From the NCBI GenBank assembly GCA_014529385.2, contig CM043964.1, positions 2,777,497 to 2,837,496 of the forward strand: a stretch of 60,000 nucleotides of DNA, given 5' to 3'. Below the pieces are notes generated by a model that worked only from the letters and a program-made list of their open reading frames with translations, made no database searches and was not told the origin of the DNA. Numbering within the stretch: the stretch's first letter is position 1; each line of letters begins with the position of its first letter. Source of the stretch: Adiantum capillus-veneris (Eukaryota > Streptophyta > Polypodiopsida > Polypodiales > Pteridaceae). Both the position numbers and the translations under genes were made by a program. Shown here piece after piece: positions 54,790 through 60,000 of this stretch.

Positions 54790-55975
54790 CATACATTATG
54801 GATTACCTAGCGATGGGAACCTTGCTAGAGAGGTTGAGCAAAGCAAGAATTAAATCCATTCAGACAGAAGCAGAGAGTTATGTGTTGATTGAAGATCACC
54901 TCTATAAGAGAGGAAAGGATGATCAATTGTGGATGTGTGCCACGGAGATTCAACACGTTCTATTATAGAGCAATGGACAAGTAGGTGGACATTTTATTCC
55001 AACAAAACTGCAAAAGAAATTCTTGTTGCAGGAACTTGGTGGCCTACCTTGTTCATGGATGTTGAAGCTTATGTGAAAAGATGTGATGAATGCTAGCGAA
55101 CATAAGTACCAATGTAGAAAGACTACACCGAATAATGGGGGTAAGAGCATTTGCCAAATGGGGCATAGATTTTGTAGGACCTATAGCACCTACAACATAT
55201 CATACACTTGTTTAGTATATCATAGTGGCCACAAACTCTTTGACGAAATGGGTTGAAGTCAAAGCGACCTAAAACAATGATGCAAAGATTTTGGTGCAAT
55301 TCTTGTACGAGAATATCTTTACAAGATATGGGCTTCCGATTGAGATAGTTAGCGACAGAGGGATTCACTTCATAAATTAAGTGATAGAATTCTTGTTAGA
55401 TGAATTAATGGTAATCCATCACAAATTGGTACCCTACCACCCTCAAGCTAATGGACAAGCTGAGAGCACAAACAAAATCTTATGCGTGGTTCTCACAAAG
55501 ATATTGAGTGAATCAACAGCCAATTGAACCAAAAGCTTTCTTCTGCTTTATGGGCATAGCAAGTAGCTTACAAAACATCTATTGGAACATTTCCTTTTAA
55601 CATGGTTTTTGGTTTTAATGCCATATTGCCATAGATCTCTTGATTCAATGTTGGGAGTAGCCGTAAACTTAGAGTGGACAGCTCATGAGCTATTAGAGAG
55701 GCTAGATATTCTCAAAAAGCTCGATGAGATAGTCTTAAGTGATGTCGTAGGCATTTATGCCCAAAAAAGATGCATGAAAGAATTCCATGATCAACATATG
55801 ATAAACGAGGAGTCCAAAAGGGGAGACTATGTGTTAGTCTACACCTTGAAAAAAAACTCTAAGAAATTAAAGAAGCGAGGTATTGGCCCATTTGTGATTC
55901 ATGGCATATCGTCAAGTGAAGCCATAAAGGTTAATACATTAGAGGGAGAATTGGATTATTGGATATAGGTTAAAA
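54790..55975 (+). pseudogene. gypsy integrase remnant
   Basis: Across several frames the plus strand gives the zinc-binding region (GQVGGHFIPTK and KRCDEC followed by a stop), then the core: WGIDFVGPI (first Asp, about 55,165), SLTKWVEVKA, YGLPIEIVSDRGIHFIN (second Asp, about 55,345) and YHPQANGQAESTNKIL (Glu, about 55,460). The rest of the catalytic region follows as TANWTKKLSSALWA and SIGTFPFNMVFGFNAILP. The open piece 55582-55968 carries the C-terminal region (KRGDYVLVYTLKKN-KKLKKRGIGPFVIHGI). All three catalytic residues are readable but the frame is broken many times. No chromodomain is seen. Confidence 0.8.
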
Positions 55976-56003
55976 AAGCATCATTTGCCACTAACCACCA
56001 AAA

Positions 56004-56069
56004 TGTTGGAGAAGATATGTGAAACAGCTGAAAGGAAGAAGCATGTGAGTGCACGAATGCGGTGTGTGT

Positions 56070-56167
<98 letters not shown>

Positions 56168-56319
56168 TATGATGTGGGTGGAGCAACTAAATACTACGTG
56201 TGTGAAAAAGCCTCTTATTCTTCTAACTAATAAAGAATAAGGTGTGTACAAGTAATGGGCGGTCGAACATCTCTAGCGTGTTTGATCAAGGTAAGAAGCA
56301 CACCACCTTTACCCCAACA
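56004..56319 (-). repeat. Candidate copia 3' LTR with a GA microsatellite
   Basis: Minus strand TGTTGGGGTAAAGG ... TTCTCCAACA, 316 bp with 6-bp terminal inverted repeats (TGTTGG/CCAACA). It is preceded by AAGTGAGAGAAT, a possible polypurine tract. It follows a minus-strand copia protease fragment, which fits a 3' LTR. No partner was found. TGTTGGAG also lies where the gypsy integrase reading seems to continue, so the edge may be accidental. Confidence 0.4.
56074..56164. repeat. (GA)n microsatellite
   Basis: About 91 bp of uninterrupted GA, inside the candidate LTR. Confidence 0.95.
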
Positions 56320-57310
56320 ATTCTCTCACTTAATGGTGAATGTGCCAATAAGAGGTACTGCTATAGGACCTAGTAGTATGTACAATAGGTAAGGGAGGAA
56401 ACTTGTCTCAACCGATGTCCACCACTGGCTAGAGCATGGCTTCTCTAACTTTGCATCTAGAAACATGTCTTGCACAACACTCTCGTGAAAGTACATGTGT
56501 GCAAAGTCACTAAGACTGCATTGTCTCACACATGTGACTCATTGCTCTGCTTCCTGACTAGAAAAGCATCAAAATCTGTCACCACCATCGGTGAGACTGC
56601 TCTAGTCATGCACTCAAAGAGATTTCCTACTTTACATGTTTGTCCTCAGACCTTGCATGCACAACGAGAAAAGTGTCACACTGCTCATTAACAAAGTGTA
56701 CTTGCCTAGACTGCGAATCTCTGCATGGAAATGGACTCACAGAGAATATGGTCTCTCTGACACCAAGAACATGGAGAAGAGTAGAAAGAGCACTACGATT
56801 GACTCATGCTATCACAAGAGAACCTATATCCTAATCAAGTAAGATTGATTCGTCAACTAAACATGACACCCACAATCTATGAGATGGAGATCAAACTCCT
56901 ATGAGCTGTGAGATGGAGATCAAGCTCCTATGAGCATAAGGCACATATTAAACATCATGGAGCACAAGCATACTCCCACTGGAAAAATGCAAATGAATGT
57001 CACCCACACCATGAACACCATCTTGTCTTAGAGCAGAAAACGTGATAAACCACTCCTTGCAAGGAGTAACATGGCGTATAGCACTGCTATCCAACTACCA
57101 ATTGTGAGACAAAATCCACGTATGTCTAGGTGAACCTGCAGAAGTAGGAGTGTCTACCACACTTGTACTCTCAACAACAACAAAATGAATCCTCTATTGT
57201 CTCCAACGACTGAAACAACGTCTCCTCATGTGCCCTAGTCTACCACAATGATAGCAAACCACATGTTTGTGCCTTTGAGATGTGCATGATGCACCTATGT
57301 ATCCAATGAC
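56320..57310 (-). pseudogene. copia gag end and protease start, decayed
   Basis: Near 57,213-57,256 the minus strand reads CYHCGRLGHMRRRC, a complete CCHC knuckle. About 100-200 bases further on are LDSS-IRHVT-CKEWF, a decayed form of the copia protease active site and following motif (LDSGA-HVT--KEWF). Downstream (56,320-57,000) I recognise neither integrase nor RT. Sequence of a minus-strand copia element with pol lost would fit. Confidence 0.5.
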
Positions 57311-57985
57311 AAACTACCACTACAAGATAACTGAGTGCAAAATGAGTCTATAGATCATTCCACACAATGTGTAAATGCATTGTCCACAAGAGCATAACCG
57401 CTCAACACAATGAAAAAGAAAACCAATTGATAAAACACTTGCCACCAAAACTATGGCAAACATGGCATAAAGTGCATAACCCTCTGCCAAAGCAAGAACC
57501 AATCATGCATAAACTGTGACCATACACAATGAGAGCACAATGTTGAAGCATAACACATTATGGAAGGTAGAAATATGAAAGAAAACTTATCATGTAAGAG
57601 TTGGGAACTCCATATCCAAGTCAGTAACCTCATAGATGATGTGATCATCATAAAAAATATAATGCCATGTTGAACCTAAGTGTCATAAAAAATAATATCT
57701 AATACTCTTAAATGATTTTCTCATGTTAAACTGATCATTTAATATGGGGAAGTACCAGGGGAGTAAAAGCTAGAATATTGGTAAGGCTGCTAGACCCATC
57801 TCTGCTAGGGATCCAAAGGAGGGACCCAAAGGGGGCCTGCCTGCAAAAGAGAAATGTGCTTCAATGGGGCTTAAAAGACCTAAGGTTCAGCTCCATTAAG
57901 ACTTCCATAGGCTAAAGTTCCAAAAATTATCTCTTTATTCCAATGGCCAAAGCAAGGGGAAATTGGATGGTCATGGGAAGACTAA
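57311..57985. other. Unassigned, may include the outer part of the G2 LTR
   Basis: AT-rich to 57,740, then purine-rich sequence (GGGGAAGTACCAGGGGAG, AAAGGAGGGACCCAAAGGGGG). No clear edge, so the start of the G2 LTR may be in here. Confidence 0.35.
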
Positions 57986-58832
57986 AAAGTCTTCCCACAT
58001 CCTAGGGGGACACTTGTCAAAAGGCTATCAGCTATGCTTCTAATTTGTGATTGGCTAAAATTTATTGGAGCCAATGTTAGGCTAGCATGAACGTTTAGCA
58101 AGAGGGGTCGACCAAGATGAGGGAGGGGGGTGCATTTTACTCTAGCACAATGCTACACACAAACACACAACTCATGTGTGCAAGCAGAACTCTATCTCCT
58201 TCTCCAAGCATTGAGAAGTAGAGGCCTACACCAACAACTCTTGGCTATGAAATGCAAATCCAATCAAGAGCCAAGCTACAATGGCATGCTCATCTCCTCT
58301 ACCATGCTAATTACTAAGCTAAGCTATGCTGTTAGAGTGATTATGTGAGGAGAATAATTCTTTCTTGTAAGATACCTCTTCTTCCTCTCAATCTATCCTC
58401 ATTCCCTGCTAGCTCTCACCAGTTTTGAAGGTGTGTGAGGTCTCGGGACTGAGGCTAGGGACACCAAGTGTGATTTTCAAGCATAATTTGATGCATGAAG
58501 TTTCCATCTTCATTGCACCACGAGTTTTGTCAAGAAACACAAGAATTGTATTGTACAAAAGTCTCCTTTGATGGGAGAAGCTATAATACAAAGCCTTTAT
58601 GGAGGGGGGAGGGGGGACCGGCTCCATGTAAATCCAGTCCTCAATTGTTTTCAATTGTTCTATTTCTCTCTCTTTTTAAGTATTGTCAATGCCAAATTAG
58701 CTAGGTAAATTGCTATGTTTCTTTCTCAATTAAGTACTCTCTTTATGCTCTTTAGGAACTTGTTCTTAATGAAATGATCACTATGGTATCAATTTTCGCT
58801 ACACACAAGTTATTAGTGCATTAAATGTTACA
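57986..58832 (+). repeat. 5' LTR of gypsy G2 (G1 family), start uncertain
   Basis: It matches the reverse complement of the G1 LTRs: GGGGGACACTTGTC, TGTGATTGGCTA, a CTTCTCCAAGCA...GTAGAGGCCTACA block, CAACTCTTGG, GCAAATCCAA-CAAGAGCCA, and GGGGGGACCGGCTCCATGTAAATCC. It ends TGTTACA at 58832, next to a primer site. Identity to G1 is roughly 70%, so this is a diverged relative. Confidence 0.7.
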
Positions 58833-58833
58833 T

Positions 58834-58845
58834 TGGTATCAGAGC
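58834..58845 (+). promoter_or_regulatory. Primer binding site of G2
   Basis: TGGTATCAGAGC, the exact plant initiator-Met-tRNA-type site, one base after the LTR end. Confidence 0.88.
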
Positions 58846-59271
58846 TATTAATTTCCCTTTTCGTGCTCAAGAAGAGAGGTCCTCAAGCTTGCTACAAATG
58901 GTTGGTGTTAATAATTGCAAAAGAGTAAGTAGAATAGGGATTTTTCATTCTTGAAGCATACCTGCTTTATGCAGTTAACGAGGACACCGTTGAGAGATAT
59001 GGTCTTAATAATTGAGTCCTACGGGGCTTGCTTATGGCTTAACCATTATTGAGCTGTTAGAAGCTTGACAGGAACCGATGCTCTCTTCGCTCTGCTGAAC
59101 CCTCTCTTCTATTCCTTGCAATTAATAATATTTGAGCCATGGGTATAGATCCTTGAGTGCTTATCTTTGAAGGTAAAGAGAAGTAGTAACTAGGGCTTGA
59201 AGTGCCAAAGTACAAGTAAAAGTTTACACCTAAAATTTTATAGTACGGATGACAAAGGAAGAGAGATTCAA

Positions 59272-59583
59272 ATGAATGTTGATAGCTTTGATTTTGCTAA
59301 TGAAAGAGCAACTAATGATGCCCCTATGCTTGTAAACTATCTTGTTTCTAGGCTACAACAAGCCCTGGCAAACCCGTCCCTCCAAGGTGAAGTGCTACAA
59401 CAATTGTGCACCCATGGTATTCTCCAAACTCCCCACCAAGAAGAGAGAGTACCTAGGAAGCCTCCTAGTGAGACTTCCAAAAGAGGAATCTCTCCGATAA
59501 GAGAAGAAGAAGAGGATCCGTACAAAGGGCTCAAAAATCTACTACTTGATGATGCATCTCCTTCCCAAATGTTGAAAGTGTAA
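59272..59583 (+). CDS. G2 gag N-terminal segment
   Basis: The start chosen is the first ATG of the frame (59272), MNVDSFDFANERATNDAPML, which matches the G1 start. Then NYLVSRLQQALANPSLQGEVLQQLCTHGI, also shared with G1, and RGISPIREEEEDPYKGLKNLLLDD. The codon row ends at a TAA at about 59,581, after about 103 residues. In G1 the equivalent region also ends early, so either both are decayed or a short first reading frame is genuine in this family. No gag core is visible before the window ends. Confidence 0.65.
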   Translation: MNVDSFDFANERATNDAPMLVNYLVSRLQQALANPSLQGEVLQQLCTHGILQTPHQEERVPRKPPSETSKRGISPIREEEEDPYKGLKNLLLDDASPSQMLKV

Positions 59584-60000
59584 TAGAATTGTGTGAATAG
59601 TGCCCAATCAGATTATGTCATGCTGGTCGGAATTAGCTTCAGTCCCTCGGAATGTTGTTATGTTCAATTTTACCGAGTCCGATATATATGCCAAGAACAT
59701 TCAATTAGACAGTTGTAACTCTCTTTTACAGTAGAAGTCGTGGGTAACAAACACATAACACATGAGATGTATTCAAGCTTTGATCAATGGAGTTTCTTGA
59801 TGTGTCTGATCTTCTTCTCTTGGATCTAAATTTGCTTTGTTTGAAGTTGTCTAACTGCGTTTTTTGATGAGTCTGATTATGGAGTGAAGTTTGATTCTCT
59901 GTTTGAGAGTATGTTTGTAGAGAGAGATTGTTGTGTTGATGAACCCCAACACATTTGGAAATCTTGCTGTGTTTACAACTTTGTTAGGGTTTGGTCAGAA
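59584..60000. other. G2 interior, no frame recognised
   Basis: No gag domain or other motif was readable. The element continues past the window end. Confidence 0.35.

Noticed and set aside
57320-57651. Hydrophobic minus-strand frames as a small membrane protein
   Set aside because: They overlap in two frames, have no conserved motif, and lie in decayed copia/LTR sequence.
1-60000. tRNA, rRNA or other structural RNA genes
   Set aside because: I saw no cloverleaf-like A/B box pair or rRNA sequence; the tRNA-like words found are primer binding sites next to LTRs.

Overview
This window looks like repeat-rich nuclear DNA from a land plant with a large genome. I recognise no host gene in 60 kb. 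Nearly all interpretable sequence is decayed transposable elements: Ty1/copia and Ty3/gypsy LTR retrotransposons (plant-type TGGTATCAGAGC-like primer sites, a chromodomain-like integrase tail), a CACTA/En-Spm-type DNA transposon, a LINE-like ORF1, and long GA/CT microsatellites. Lineage cannot be fixed from this; a fern, lycophyte or gymnosperm would fit the old nested repeats, but that is inference.

Layout. 1-2.2 kb: no gene. 2.2-5.55 kb: copia family A fragment (A1, minus), truncated at both ends and abutting repeat family B (5.55-6.5 kb). 7,736-17,243: copia A2 (plus), with matching 227-bp outer LTRs and a 5-bp target duplication (AGAAA). It is a tandem chimera: a full gag-pol copy broken by a 2.6-kb insertion, a truncated middle LTR, a second partial pol, and the 3' LTR. 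17.2-24.5 kb: unassigned DNA with microsatellites, a motif repeated four times (18.9-20.3 kb) and a possible LTR end (24.07-24.23 kb). 24,585-30,207: gypsy chromovirus G1 (minus), which keeps gag and the end of integrase but has lost protease, RT, RNase H and the first part of integrase. 30,208-31,202: 5' end of copia A3 (minus). 31.2-34 kb: AT-rich DNA with one short degenerate tandem repeat.

34-41 kb is nested: two halves of a gypsy protease on the plus strand (33.98 and 40.41 kb) flank a LINE-like ORF1 (34,960-35,694). Next to it lies element E (35,712-40,230, minus, target duplication GTAAT), an LTR element carrying only gag, whose gag is itself split by a 1,340-bp inverted-repeat element flanked by TTAA. 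41.1-47.5 kb: gypsy C (minus; gag, protease with a 476-bp internal tandem duplication, and RT). About 49.5-54.58 kb: remnant of a CACTA-type element holding Ptta-like and DUF4216-like pieces but no transposase. Where the transposase should lie there is a satellite block: four 184-bp repeats, then about seven near-complete and a few half ~172-bp units each built round a ~120-bp imperfect palindrome, set between degenerate CCTAA arrays. 54.8-56 kb: gypsy integrase remnant (plus). 56.0-57.3 kb: probable copia 3' end (minus). 58-60 kb: 5' LTR, primer site and gag start of another G1-family element (G2, plus), cut by the window end.

None of the elements looks able to move by itself. The window is mainly informative about how retroelements decay: nesting, loss of pol with gag kept, LTR/pol recombination, and satellite formation inside a DNA transposon.
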